Positions 51,735-60,607 of a DNA stretch of 64,000 nucleotides are shown here, piece by piece; the stretch's first letter is position 1, and every line of letters begins with the position of its first letter. This DNA is from [Clostridium] colinum (lineage in GTDB: Bacteria > Bacillota > Clostridia > Lachnospirales > CAG-274), in contig NZ_OW712331.1 in NCBI RefSeq assembly GCF_940677205.1, positions 1,971,558 through 2,035,557 of the forward strand, given 5' to 3'. Position numbers and translations under genes: made by a program. The notes under the pieces are model-generated. The model saw nothing but the letters and a program-made list of their open reading frames with translations. It was not told where the DNA came from and did not search any database.

Positions 51735-52364
51735 TTGATAATAACAAAAATAGAAAAACAAAAAAATAATAACAAAAGATATTCTATATTTATAAATAAC
51801 GAATTTGCTTTTGGAATAGATGAAATGGATTTACTATATTACAAACTAAAAGAGAATGAACCTTTAGACAAGGAAAAATATGAATATATTTTAAATAAAC
51901 TTTTACTAAAAAGCGCAAAAGATAGAGCTTTAAAATATCTATCTTATAAAATGAGAACTAAACATCAGGTTATAAAAAAGTTACAACAAGAAGAATTTCC
52001 ACCTAATGTTATAAATAAAGTAATAAATATATTAGAAAAATATAATTATATAAATGATGAAGAATTTGCTAAAGCTTTTATAAAAGATAAATTAAACCTA
52101 AAAGGTTATGGACTTTTTAAAATAAAATATGATTTAAAAATGTTAGGTGTTAATGAAGAAATTTTTACAAAATACTTATACGATAAAAATTTCGTAGATG
52201 AAGAAGAAAAAGCAAAAAAATTATTATTAAAAAAAATTAAAAATTTAAATATAGAAAATTTAGATTATAAAAAAAAGCAAAATTTATATGCTTATCTATC
52301 TAGAAGAGGATTTTCATATGATAGTATAAATAAAGCATTTGATTATATGTTGGAGGATTTTTAA
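51735..52364 (+). CDS. recX: Regulatory protein RecX
   Basis: A 209-residue RecX, which binds RecA filaments and limits their activity. The three-helix repeats are clear (AKDRALKYLSYKMRTKHQVI, then YINDEEFAKAFIKDKLNLKG). The start is TTG 51735, five bases after AAAGGTGAT, and MIITKIEKQKNNNKRYSIFI is the usual clostridial N-terminus. The GTG at 51726 is inside the ribosome binding site. It is followed at 2 bases by a TPR-protein gene. Confidence 0.92.
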   Translation: MIITKIEKQKNNNKRYSIFINNEFAFGIDEMDLLYYKLKENEPLDKEKYEYILNKLLLKSAKDRALKYLSYKMRTKHQVIKKLQQEEFPPNVINKVINILEKYNYINDEEFAKAFIKDKLNLKGYGLFKIKYDLKMLGVNEEIFTKYLYDKNFVDEEEKAKKLLLKKIKNLNIENLDYKKKQNLYAYLSRRGFSYDSINKAFDYMLEDF

Positions 52365-52366
52365 CT

Positions 52367-53908
52367 ATGGATAATAAAAACAAAAGGTCTTCACTTAGAA
52401 AAGATTTTTTTAAAAACTTTCAAGAAAAAGATTTTTTAGCTTGCTATGAAATAGCTGAAAATATTGTTAAACTATATCAAAAAGAAGAAAAAGAAAGTAT
52501 AGAATTTTGTACAGACTTATATAACTTAGCATATATACAACAAAATCTAGGTAAATATAGCTTGTCTATAAAATACTATAAAAGATTATTAAAACTATTA
52601 GAGAAAAAAGATTATGATGTTGAAAATAATAAAGATATAGAAAAAATAAAATTTATTATAGATGTAGAAAATAGCTTAGGTATTTGCTATAGCAAAAGTG
52701 CTTTAAACCAAAATCTTTCTCTAAAATGTTTTGAAAAAGCTTTATCTTTATCTAAAAAATGTTTAAAAGAAGTAGATAATACAACAATAAATATATTACA
52801 TAATATAGGCTGTTCATATTATGATAAAGAACAATATGAACATGCTATATATCATTTTTTAGAAGAATTATCTTATAGAGAAGATAAAAACATAGATTTT
52901 ATAGATAACTTAAATTTTTTAGGCTATAGCTATGAAAAACTAGAACGATATGACGAAGCTATAGGATACTTTAATCAAGCTTTAGATATTATAAAAGGTT
53001 TATTTGGTATAAATTCAGAAGAATATATTGCAAATATATATTATATATCAGCTGTATATGCAAAAATGAAAAAATATGATTTAGCTATTAAAAGTTATGA
53101 AAAATCTTGTAACCTTATAGAACAAAAATTAGGAGATAAACATCCTTATCTAGCTGAAGCAATGTCAAAACTTGCAGAGGTATATTTAAAAATTGATAAA
53201 ACAGAAGAAGCTTTAAAAATACAATTAAAATCATTAAATATTGTAAAAGAAACTGTTGGAGAAAAACATATTTTTTATGCTAGTAATCTTAAAAGAGTTG
53301 GGGATATATACTATATTTTAGAAAATTTTGAAAAAAGTTTATTTTATTATGAAAATGAAAACAAAATAAAAGAAAATGTTATAGGCATATATAACGAAGA
53401 ATATATTAATTCCTTATTAAACCTTATAAATGTATTTATAAAAACTAATAATATGGAAAAAGAACAAGAGGCCTCAAATAAACTTTTTAAAATGGTAGAT
53501 TTTGATTTACCTAAAAAATCTTATGAAAAAGCATTACTAATTTTATCTAAAATATATATACATAATGATTTATCATCTTATTTGTATGAAGTTTACAATC
53601 ATTATAAAAATATAAATGATATAGATACTTTTGATGATATGATAAATAAAGCAAAAGAAATAGATGAAGATATAATAAATAAAGATAAAAAATTAAATGC
53701 AATATTTAATAGCTATAAAGAACAAGACTTATATGAAGAAGATTTAGAACAAGATATTAGAGATGATATTTTTGATGGTATAAAAAATCTTTTTGACGGT
53801 ATAAAAAAAGAAATTAACAAAATAGAAAAAGAAAAACAAAAAAATGAAAATAAATTAGACGAAAATAATAGTTCTTCTGAAGATAAGGAAGACAAAGATA
53901 ATATCTAA
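52367..53908 (+). CDS. TPR-repeat protein
   Basis: A 513-residue soluble protein made mostly of tetratricopeptide repeats from about residue 50 to 360 (units such as YDEAIGYFNQALDIIKGLFG and YDLAIKSYEKSCNLIEQKLG) of the longer Rapsyn/kinesin-light-chain style, spaced about 42 residues. The tail is very rich in Lys, Glu and Asn and probably disordered. No enzyme domain is present, so it is a protein-interaction scaffold of unknown role. Its ribosome binding site GGAGGATTTT lies within the end of recX, so the two are coupled. Confidence 0.88.
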   Translation: MDNKNKRSSLRKDFFKNFQEKDFLACYEIAENIVKLYQKEEKESIEFCTDLYNLAYIQQNLGKYSLSIKYYKRLLKLLEKKDYDVENNKDIEKIKFIIDVENSLGICYSKSALNQNLSLKCFEKALSLSKKCLKEVDNTTINILHNIGCSYYDKEQYEHAIYHFLEELSYREDKNIDFIDNLNFLGYSYEKLERYDEAIGYFNQALDIIKGLFGINSEEYIANIYYISAVYAKMKKYDLAIKSYEKSCNLIEQKLGDKHPYLAEAMSKLAEVYLKIDKTEEALKIQLKSLNIVKETVGEKHIFYASNLKRVGDIYYILENFEKSLFYYENENKIKENVIGIYNEEYINSLLNLINVFIKTNNMEKEQEASNKLFKMVDFDLPKKSYEKALLILSKIYIHNDLSSYLYEVYNHYKNINDIDTFDDMINKAKEIDEDIINKDKKLNAIFNSYKEQDLYEEDLEQDIRDDIFDGIKNLFDGIKKEINKIEKEKQKNENKLDENNSSSEDKEDKDNI

Positions 53909-53950
53909 AAATTGGCTTAATATTTTTTTTTATATTAAACATAATAAAAG

Positions 53951-53976
53951 TATAGGTTAAATACCTATATTTTTTT
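53951..53976 (+). terminator. Terminator of the recX-TPR unit
   Basis: A 7-bp stem (TATAGGT, 53951-53957, with 53963-53969) followed by seven T. Confidence 0.75.
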
Positions 53977-54103
53977 AATTAAATTATTAGCCTATAATTT
54001 ATATTTTATTATAAATAAAATAAACGTCTGTTTAAAATTTTATTATAATAAAATAGCTAATAATTATAACACAATTAGATATATTTTTAAAGGAGGATTA
54101 GCT

Positions 54104-54268
54104 ATGAGAAAAATTACAACAGCCGGTTTAATAACGTCTGGTGTGGTAGGTGCTATAGGCTTAGCTTATGCTATGACAGATAAAAGAATGAGAAATAAAA
54201 TGGCAAATGATGGCAAAAAAATGTTAGATAAAGCTGGAAATATGGTATCAAAAATGGATATATTTTAA
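54104..54268 (+). CDS. Small membrane-associated protein
   Basis: A 54-residue protein encoded right after AAAGGAGGATTAGCT. The N-terminal half is one hydrophobic, Gly/Ala-rich helix (TTAGLITSGVVGAIGLAYAM), and the C-terminal half is a Met/Lys/Asn-rich amphipathic segment. The size and pattern resemble the short 'YtxH/DUF3918-like' membrane proteins of Firmicutes, without a clear assignment. It has its own terminator at 54326-54350. The strong ribosome binding site makes it very likely a real gene. Confidence 0.7.
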   Translation: MRKITTAGLITSGVVGAIGLAYAMTDKRMRNKMANDGKKMLDKAGNMVSKMDIF

Positions 54269-54325
54269 TAGTTAAAAATATATATTTATTAAATATTTAA
54301 AATTTATAATAATATGTTCAGTCTT

Positions 54326-54350
54326 AGGTTGTAGACTTTGTCTACAACCT
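54326..54350 (+). terminator. Terminator of the small membrane-protein gene
   Basis: An 11-bp stem (AGGTTGTAGAC, 54326-54336, with 54340-54350) around TTT, followed by TTATTTT. Confidence 0.8.
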
Positions 54351-54618
54351 TTATTTTATATTTTTTAGTAAAATAAATTACCTAAAAATATTCCTTTTAC
54401 ATAAGCTTAATCAAATGAATAAAATTAATTTAGCCTCTTTATATTATTATATAATATATAACCCCTTAAGCTATAAATTATAAAATACTGATAGTATATA
54501 ATAATATTTAAAATTTTATATATTTTATGTATAAAAATTTTATAACTGTTAATAATTAAATTGTACCACTCATTTCCCCCTAATTTTGAGTGAAGTTTAA
54601 TAATTTTATAAAAATTAT
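54351..54618. other. Gene-free AT-rich region
   Basis: Between two terminators. No open frame with a ribosome binding site was seen. A weak hairpin (CACTCA with TGAGTG, about 54567-54592) is the only structure. Confidence 0.6.
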
Positions 54619-54660
54619 TAAAAACTAGCTAAATATATAAATATATATTTAGCTAGTTTT
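54619..54660. terminator. Bidirectional terminator
   Basis: An 18-bp stem (AAAAACTAGCTAAATATA, 54619-54636, with 54643-54660) with T runs on both strands. It lies 28 bases beyond the stop of the minus-strand secreted-protein gene. Confidence 0.8.
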
Positions 54661-54688
54661 TAATACATAAAAGTTTTATACTATAATA

Positions 54689-56248
54689 TTACTCATTTGT
54701 TTCTTTCATATATCCAGTAATTTTATTATTATCCATCCATATTTTTTTAGATGCCATTAAAAATTCAATAGTATCATTACTTTTATCAAATATTTTCTTT
54801 AATAATGTTTTAGTTTGAAAAAGGTCATTATATGTTAGATACGGGTAGTCTTCCATTTTGTTTGTATTTTTTGTATAATATAATGCATAATTTAAGTTAT
54901 TATCTAATAATACCCATTGATTTCTTGTATCTTCTATACCAAGTAACATTTTATCTGCAGTTTCTAAGTATCTTTTTTCACCAGTTATATTATATATTTC
55001 ATACAAAAAGTTCATTTCTGCTAATTGATGGTTTAAAGATATATGTGTTTTTTCGTGGTTTGCTTTATGATAGCCATAATCTGCTACTAATATACCTCCA
55101 CTTTGTGTAGGATAGCTATCTGTTTGGGCAAAGTTTAAGAAAAACTCAGCATATTTAACAGCAGATGCTAAAAACTTTTTATTATTATAATTTTGATATG
55201 CATATAATAAGCTTGTAGCAAAGTCTGTATTAAATCTTGTATCGTAAAAACCTGCACCTATTTTAAAATCTGTATATAGCCAATCTGACTGAGGTCCTGT
55301 TTCCCAATAGCCCATTTGATTTTGATTTTTCATACAAGTTTCTGTCATAACATATCCAAGATTTTTAGATAATGGATTAATTGCATATTTAGCAAAAGAG
55401 GCTCCTGTATAGTTAGAAGGGTGTCTATATAAAACGTCTTTACCACCAGGCTTATAATTAGATGGTGTTTGGAAATAATATCCATCATAGCTCCAACGTC
55501 TAGTTTCTGAAAGGTCGTGAGGTAAAAGCTCATTAAAGCTCTTCATTGTAGACCAGTCTACTAATCTTTTTGTAGACTCCATATACCAATATTCACCTAT
55601 TAATGATTTATCTTGTGGAAAAGACATTTGTAAATCAAAGTAACCGTCTTTTTTAACAATTTTAATCATTTGTTCTTTATCTCTAACAATTGTCAAAGTA
55701 TTATTTGTAAAAATATTTTTATAAACTCCTGGTACACTAACTATGTAGCTATTAGTATCTGTATCTATAAATAATGTAGTATGTTTTAAATTTGCCATAT
55801 TAGACGTATTTACCCATTGTTTTTTAACTGGGTCTACATATCTAACTGTTATTGTATTTCCTTTTATAGGAATAGAAACATTATATCTTTCTGGTTTATT
55901 TTCTTTAAAATACATTCTATTCATATAATAAGTATCATTATTTTCAAATACAGTTTTTGTTGTTTTAGTAAAAATATTAAGTTCATCATTTGTAGTCTCA
56001 GTAGTAATAGGAGTAAACTTCGTTGGTGTATAAACTGGTACGTCTTTTATTATATTATATATTTTTAAATCTTCGCCTGATAAAGGATTTCCGTTTTCAT
56101 CTTTAGGAATATCATTAACTATTTGATTTGCTGTATTAATAGTATTATTATTTGTAACTGTATTATTTATATTATTAGCATAAACATTTGTTGTTAAAGC
56201 AGATAAGGCAACAGTAAACTCCATAATCTGCATAATATATTTTTTCAA
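54689..56248 (-). CDS. Secreted protein, probable alpha/alpha-toroid, unknown function
   Basis: A 519-residue exported protein. The signal peptide (about 1-25, ending VYANN) comes from start TTG 56248 behind GAGAGGTGTT. An N-terminal beta-rich part (about 60-200, with 'RYNVSIPIKGNTITVRYVD') is followed by helical hairpins with the aromatic pattern of (alpha/alpha)6 barrels: ATSLLYAYQNYNNKKFLASA, then HISLNHQLAEMNFLYEIYNI, then RYLETADKMLLGIED. This resembles the C-terminal domain of glucuronyl C5-epimerases and similar polysaccharide enzymes, but no catalytic motif is certain. A cell-surface polysaccharide-acting enzyme is a guess. Single gene. Confidence 0.7.
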   Translation of the reverse strand: MKKYIMQIMEFTVALSALTTNVYANNINNTVTNNNTINTANQIVNDIPKDENGNPLSGEDLKIYNIIKDVPVYTPTKFTPITTETTNDELNIFTKTTKTVFENNDTYYMNRMYFKENKPERYNVSIPIKGNTITVRYVDPVKKQWVNTSNMANLKHTTLFIDTDTNSYIVSVPGVYKNIFTNNTLTIVRDKEQMIKIVKKDGYFDLQMSFPQDKSLIGEYWYMESTKRLVDWSTMKSFNELLPHDLSETRRWSYDGYYFQTPSNYKPGGKDVLYRHPSNYTGASFAKYAINPLSKNLGYVMTETCMKNQNQMGYWETGPQSDWLYTDFKIGAGFYDTRFNTDFATSLLYAYQNYNNKKFLASAVKYAEFFLNFAQTDSYPTQSGGILVADYGYHKANHEKTHISLNHQLAEMNFLYEIYNITGEKRYLETADKMLLGIEDTRNQWVLLDNNLNYALYYTKNTNKMEDYPYLTYNDLFQTKTLLKKIFDKSNDTIEFLMASKKIWMDNNKITGYMKETNE

Positions 56249-56357
56249 AATTTAACACCTCTCAATATTTTTATTAATTCTACAAGTTATTATACCATTA
56301 TTTTTAATATTTGCAATTAGTTTGTTTTTTTTAATGTAATTGTAACATAAATATTAC

Positions 56358-57143
56358 TTATATAAACAATAATAGGCTAATTGCCATAACAATCATACCA
56401 GATATTAAACCATAAATAGAAAGGTGATGCTCTCCATATTCTCTGGCCGTAGGTAAAAGCTCATCAAAAGATATAAACACCATAATACCTCCAACCATTG
56501 CAAATATTATACCAAAAACTATATCATTCATTATAGGTACTAAAATAAGAAATCCTATTATTGCTCCTATTGGTTCAGACAAGCCCGATAAAAATGAATA
56601 TATAAAAGCCTTTTTCTTAGACCCTGTTGCATAATATATAGGTATAGATACCGCCATTCCTTCTGGTATATTGTGTATAGCTATTGCAACAACAATAGGT
56701 ATAGCTATTTTAGGTTCTTGTAAAACGGATACAAAAGTAGCTATTCCTTCTGGAAAGTTGTGTATAGCTATTGCTAAAGCCGTAAATAATCCTGTACGTT
56801 TAAGACTTTTGGTATTTTCTTTATTTATTTTTGGCACTTCGTGTGGGTTTTCTTCACAAGGTATCATTTTATCTATAATAGCTATAACTAACATTCCTAA
56901 AAAAAACGATATAACTGTTATCCAATAGCCTTTTTTTTCTCCTAACTGTAATATAAGTTTTTCTTTTGCTTCAAAAAATATTTCTATCATAGATACATAT
57001 ATCATAACTCCGGCAGAAAAGCCCAAGCTAATGGATAAAAATTTTTTATTAGTTGTTTTTGCAAAAAATGCAATAACGCTTCCTATAGTTGTGCTTAAGC
57101 CTGCTATTAATGTTAAAAAAAATGCTAAAAAATAAGTTTCTAT
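56358..57143 (-). CDS. ZIP-family zinc transporter (apparent ATA start)
   Basis: A 261-residue ZIP/ZupT-type metal importer with eight membrane helices. The metal-site motifs HNFPEGIATF and HNIPEGMAVSIP in helices 4 and 5 are complete. The usual first helix (ETYFLAFFLTLIAGLSTTIG) is encoded in frame upstream of the first standard start codon (TTG 57026), but no ATG, GTG or TTG begins it. AAAGGGGGTT (57158-57149) lies 7 bases before ATA 57143, the best start; ATT 57146 is the alternative. Starting at 57026 would remove helix 1 and give 222 residues, too short for the family. Confidence 0.88.
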   Translation of the reverse strand: METYFLAFFLTLIAGLSTTIGSVIAFFAKTTNKKFLSISLGFSAGVMIYVSMIEIFFEAKEKLILQLGEKKGYWITVISFFLGMLVIAIIDKMIPCEENPHEVPKINKENTKSLKRTGLFTALAIAIHNFPEGIATFVSVLQEPKIAIPIVVAIAIHNIPEGMAVSIPIYYATGSKKKAFIYSFLSGLSEPIGAIIGFLILVPIMNDIVFGIIFAMVGGIMVFISFDELLPTAREYGEHHLSIYGLISGMIVMAISLLLFI

Positions 57144-57218
57144 AATATAACCCCCTTTGTTAGCTTCTGCTAACTAACAAAAGTTTAACATTATATATAT
57201 TTTTTGTCAAACTAAATT

Positions 57219-57352
57219 TTATCCACATTATATTCATTTTTATTTTGTCCACATTTTTAAATTTAATTATTTTATATTGTTGGTAACTTTTTTACTTTAT
57301 TTGTTTTTATTAACAATAATAATAAATATTTAAATATATATAGTTATCAACA
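57219..57352. promoter_or_regulatory. DnaA-box cluster
   Basis: One exact DnaA box, TTATCCACA (57219-57227), plus one-mismatch boxes TTGTCCACA (57245-57253) and TTATCAACA (57344-57352), and looser TTATTAACA (57307-57315) and TTACCAACA on the other strand (57278-57286). All lie in the 283-base gap between efp and the ZIP gene. Confidence 0.55.
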
Positions 57353-57374
57353 ATATATTTAAGCTTTTTTATAC

Positions 57375-57421
57375 AAAAAATTAAGAGACTGCCAATAAAA
57401 TTGACAGTCTCTTAATTTTTT
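57375..57421 (-). terminator. Terminator of efp
   Basis: A 17-bp stem (57375-57391 with 57405-57421, core TTAAGAGACTG) with an inner CAAT/ATTG pairing. It ends 6 bases before the efp stop codon region. Confidence 0.88.
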
Positions 57422-57426
57422 GTATA

Positions 57427-57987
57427 TTAGTTAGCTCTACCTAAATATTCACCAGTACGAGTATCTATTTTTATTTTTTCACCTTGTTCTAAGAATAAAG
57501 GAACATTTACAGAAACACCTGTTTCTACAACGGCTGGTTTTGTAGCACCAGTTGCTGTATCACCTTTAAAGCCTGGCTCTGTTTCTATAATTTCAAGCTC
57601 AACAAACAATGGTGGTTCAATACCAAAAACATTACCGTTATAAGAAAGAACTTTTACAACTTCATTTTCTTTAACAAATTTTAATGTATCTCCAACCTCT
57701 GAAGCATTAACAGCTATTTGCTCATAGCTTTCATTATCCATAAAATGATAAAGCTCTCCATCATTGTATAAATAGCTCATATCTTTTCTATCAATATGTG
57801 CTCTACCCATTTTTTCTGTAGGTCTAAAAGTTTTTTCTACAACAGCACCTGTAACAAGGTTTTTAATTTTTGTTCTAACAAAAGCAGCCCCTTTACCAGG
57901 TTTAACATGTTGGAATTCTAATATAACAAATATATCTCCCTCATATTCTATTGTAACACCATTTCTAAAATCACCAGCTGAAATCAT
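57427..57987 (-). CDS. efp: Translation elongation factor P
   Basis: A 186-residue EF-P that relieves ribosome stalling at consecutive prolines. Three beta-barrel domains are present. The tip loop reads VKPGKGAAF with Lys32, the residue modified in several bacteria. The C-terminal signature is [15 protein letters not shown]. The length is typical. The start is ATG 57987 with AAGGAGG upstream. It has its own terminator. Confidence 0.97.
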   Translation of the reverse strand: MISAGDFRNGVTIEYEGDIFVILEFQHVKPGKGAAFVRTKIKNLVTGAVVEKTFRPTEKMGRAHIDRKDMSYLYNDGELYHFMDNESYEQIAVNASEVGDTLKFVKENEVVKVLSYNGNVFGIEPPLFVELEIIETEPGFKGDTATGATKPAVVETGVSVNVPLFLEQGEKIKIDTRTGEYLGRAN

Positions 57988-58053
57988 TTAAAATTTCCTC
58001 CTTAAAGTTATATTATGTTTATTATTTCAACTTTAAAAAAATTTATTATAATT

Positions 58054-58491
58054 TTAAGTAAAATAATATTTAAAAGCATCTAAAGCCAAAATATAGCTAT
58101 TTTCTTCAAATCCTGAAATTTGGCCTATACAGACAGAGGCTAAAACAGATTTTTGCCTAAATTCCTCTCTGTTATATATATTAGATATATGTACCTCTAT
58201 GGTAGGTATATTTATAGACGAGATGGCGTCTCTAATAGCATAGCTATAATGCGTAAAAGCTCCTGCATTTATTATTATACCATCTATTTTATCAAAATAA
58301 CATTTTTGTAAATAATTTATAATTTCTCCTTCTATATTAGACGTAAAAAATTTTACATTAAAAGATAAATTTTTAGCTTTTTGTAATATATCTTTTTCAA
58401 TATCTTTTAAAGATTTTGTACCATAAATATCTTTTTGTCTAATACCTAAAAAGTTAAGATTAGGTCCATTTATAACAACTATATTTTTCAT
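58054..58491 (-). CDS. aroQ: 3-dehydroquinate dehydratase, type II
   Basis: A 145-residue type II dehydroquinase of the shikimate pathway. It has INGPNLNFLG at the N-terminus, the catalytic lid Arg/Tyr region (RQKDIYG), NAGAFTHYSYAIRDAI with the catalytic His, and EVHISNIYNREEFR. It forms a dodecamer in the cytoplasm. It follows aroK by 4 bases, so the two shikimate genes are one unit. Confidence 0.96.
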   Translation of the reverse strand: MKNIVVINGPNLNFLGIRQKDIYGTKSLKDIEKDILQKAKNLSFNVKFFTSNIEGEIINYLQKCYFDKIDGIIINAGAFTHYSYAIRDAISSINIPTIEVHISNIYNREEFRQKSVLASVCIGQISGFEENSYILALDAFKYYFT

Positions 58492-58495
58492 ATAA

Positions 58496-59011
58496 TCACC
58501 TATTTAATATAGTATTTTTTATATTTTTTGCCAATATAAATGGAGATTTATCATTTATATCAAAAACTATATCTGCATATTTATTGTATAAAGGTTCTCT
58601 TTTATACAATAAATCACATATAGTGTTAAATTTATTTTTATTTTTTAATAATGGTCTTTTATCATCATCTTTTATATTTTCATATATTTTTTCTGGAGAA
58701 GCTTTAAGATATACTATAATCCCATTATTTTTAAGGTTAATAATATTTTCTATATCTTTTATAACTCCACCACCGGTTGATATAACACAATTTTTCATTT
58801 TAGAAACTTTATTATATACCTGTTTTTCTATGTTTCTAAAATATTCTTCTCCAAATATTTCAAAAATATCTTGTATAGATTTATTTTCTTGTTGTTGTAT
58901 TATACAATCTGTATCTATAAAAGAAAAATTAAAATTTTTGGCAAGCTCTTTACCTATAGTAGTCTTACCACAACCCATAAATCCTATTAAAACAATATTT
59001 TTACTATTCAT
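58496..59011 (-). CDS. aroK: Shikimate kinase
   Basis: A 171-residue NMP-kinase-fold enzyme that phosphorylates shikimate with ATP. The P-loop is GFMGCGKTTIG, the shikimate-binding FIDTDCII follows, STGGGVI is in the middle, and DDKRPLL forms the lid Arg. It overlaps comFB by 8 bases and is coupled to it. Confidence 0.95.
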   Translation of the reverse strand: MNSKNIVLIGFMGCGKTTIGKELAKNFNFSFIDTDCIIQQQENKSIQDIFEIFGEEYFRNIEKQVYNKVSKMKNCVISTGGGVIKDIENIINLKNNGIIVYLKASPEKIYENIKDDDKRPLLKNKNKFNTICDLLYKREPLYNKYADIVFDINDKSPFILAKNIKNTILNR

Positions 59012-59291
59012 TGTCTTTATGTCTTGGGTGTTTTTCTACTATTTTTATAGCATTAGTTATTGCTGTAATAATATCTATAAGGCATTGATTTTCATATGAA
59101 CTAAGTTTTGCATAGCAAATTCCTTTTTCTGTTGCTACATATTTCGTTGGAAGATTATTAAGAGAAATTGCCATTATGTCTGCTTTACATCTATCACAAA
59201 AACAACTACAATTATTTTTTCTCATTACTTCTTCTAATTGGTTACAAACTAATTCCTCCATATAATTTTTTACTTCCATTTGAGTCTTCAT
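59004..59291 (-). CDS. comFB: ComFB-family protein
   Basis: A 95-residue small protein of the late-competence ComFB family. The pattern NYMEELVCNQLEEVM, then the four-Cys CSCFCDRCKADIMAISLN, then LPTKYV, is the family core; the Cys cluster probably binds zinc. Its role is unclear: comFB is dispensable for DNA uptake in Bacillus, and in cyanobacteria ComFB-like proteins bind cyclic di-nucleotides. The start is ATG 59291 behind AAGGAGGTTT. It leads the aroK-aroQ unit. Confidence 0.88.
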   Translation of the reverse strand: MKTQMEVKNYMEELVCNQLEEVMRKNNCSCFCDRCKADIMAISLNNLPTKYVATEKGICYAKLSSYENQCLIDIITAITNAIKIVEKHPRHKDNE

Positions 59292-59446
59292 AAGAAAACC
59301 TCCTTTACAAATAATATATACATATTATACCATATTTTAATTTATTTTACAATATTTTAATGTACTTATATTAAAATATTAGTCTAATTTTAGAAATATA
59401 TGAAATATATACAATTATTTTTATAAAATATTTATATAATTTAAAC

Positions 59447-59486
59447 ATTTTTAAGGCTAGCTTAAAAATAAGCTAGCCTTAAAAAT
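59447..59486. terminator. Hairpin after rpsR
   Basis: A perfect 18-bp stem (59447-59464 with 59469-59486, core AAGGCTAGCTTA). The A/T pairs at its base stand in for a T run, so it is a likely but imperfect terminator for the rpsF-ssb-rpsR unit. Confidence 0.6.
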
Positions 59487-59487
59487 A

Positions 59488-59718
59488 TTAATCTTGTGTA
59501 TATGCAAGTAAAGCAACGTGTCTAGCTCTTTTAATAGCTAATGTTAAAACTCTTTGATGTTTAGCACAGTTGCCAGTTATTCTTCTAGGTAATATTTTTC
59601 CTCTTTCAGAAATATATTTTTTAAGCTTAGCAGTATCTTTGTAATCAACAAAATCTACTTTTTCAGCACAAAAAGCACAAACACGTTTTTTTCTTTTACC
59701 ACGTTTTTTGTTAACCAT
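59488..59718 (-). CDS. rpsR: Ribosomal protein bS18
   Basis: A 76-residue small-subunit protein that binds 16S rRNA with S6. Conserved features are [20 protein letters not shown] and [21 protein letters not shown] Cys pair, CAFC, near the start and the later C53 keep the zinc-type pattern of some S18 proteins. It is the last gene of the S6-SSB-S18 unit. Confidence 0.97.
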   Translation of the reverse strand: MVNKKRGKRKKRVCAFCAEKVDFVDYKDTAKLKKYISERGKILPRRITGNCAKHQRVLTLAIKRARHVALLAYTQD

Positions 59719-59753
59719 TGGTTTACCTCCTTTATAAACTTAATACGAAAGTA

Positions 59754-60212
59754 TTAAAACGGCAGATTATCGTCATCTACACCCGTTTCTATACTATAAA
59801 ATTCATCTGTTTCCTGAATATCATTTTGTGAGTTGTCAAACATTTTGTTAGGCTCAGTAGGCATATTGTTTGGTTGGTATCCTTCAGAAGAAGATTTGCT
59901 TTCTAAAAACTCTGCCTCTTCAACATTTATATCTGTTGAAATACGTTTTTGTCCGTTATTATCTGTCCAAGAGTTTGTTCTTATGCTACCAACAATACCT
60001 ATCATTTTACCTTTTTTAAAATATTTACCGATAAACTCTGCTATTTTACCAAAAGCAACGCAATTTATAAAATCTGCATCAGGCTCGCCCTCTCTTTTGA
60101 AACGGCGATTAACTGCTACACTAAAACGTGTAACTGCTATTGGTTCTGCACTTTGAGAATATCTAATCTCTGGGTCTCTAGTAAGCCTACCAGATATTAT
60201 AACTTTGTTCAT
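59754..60212 (-). CDS. ssb: Single-stranded DNA-binding protein
   Basis: A 152-residue SSB: an OB-fold domain (1-105; NKVIISGRLTRDPEIRYSQS, then FINCVAFGKIAEF), a flexible Gln/Asn/Ser linker and the acidic tip DDNLPF that recruits repair and replication proteins. It stands between rpsF and rpsR, the standard Firmicutes order. Confidence 0.96.
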   Translation of the reverse strand: MNKVIISGRLTRDPEIRYSQSAEPIAVTRFSVAVNRRFKREGEPDADFINCVAFGKIAEFIGKYFKKGKMIGIVGSIRTNSWTDNNGQKRISTDINVEEAEFLESKSSSEGYQPNNMPTEPNKMFDNSQNDIQETDEFYSIETGVDDDNLPF

Positions 60213-60226
60213 AAAAACACCTCACA

Positions 60227-60514
60227 TTACGCTTCTTGGCGAACTACTAAATAGCGAAGTACGTTTTCTTTGATACGCATACGACGCTCAATTTCAATTG
60301 GAGTTTCGCTATTAGCTGTAAAAGTGATAAAACTATAGAAACCTTCGTTGAATTTTTTAATTTCGTAAGCAAGTTTACGTTTGCCCCAATCATCAACTTT
60401 CTCGATAGTACCACCAAATTTAGTGATAATATCTTGAACGCTTTCAAACTCTGCTTTAAGAACTTCTTCTTCTAATGTTGGTTTAACAACAACCGCTAAT
60501 TCATATTTATTCAT
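60227..60514 (-). CDS. rpsF: Ribosomal protein bS6
   Basis: A 95-residue small-subunit protein. The opening NKYELAVVVKPTLEEE and the central VDDWGKRKLAYEIKKFNEGFY are typical. The start is ATG 60514, 8 bases after AAAGGAGG; an upstream GTG at 60523 overlaps the ribosome binding site. It is the first gene of the S6-SSB-S18 unit. Confidence 0.96.
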   Translation of the reverse strand: MNKYELAVVVKPTLEEEVLKAEFESVQDIITKFGGTIEKVDDWGKRKLAYEIKKFNEGFYSFITFTANSETPIEIERRMRIKENVLRYLVVRQEA

Positions 60515-60578
60515 TATCTGCACCTCCTTTTGGACTTTGGCTCTCTATAATAGAGAACAAGGATTTTTTCAATTTAAA

Positions 60579-60607
60579 ATTATATCACACCCAAAAAAAT
60601 ATTGCAA
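60579..60607 (-). promoter_or_regulatory. Promoter of rpsF-ssb-rpsR
   Basis: On the minus strand TTGCAA (60607-60602) and TATAAT (60584-60579) with a 17-base spacer. The short leader contains a TCTCTA-TAA-TAGAGA palindrome (about 60541-60556) upstream of the ribosome binding site. Confidence 0.72.
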
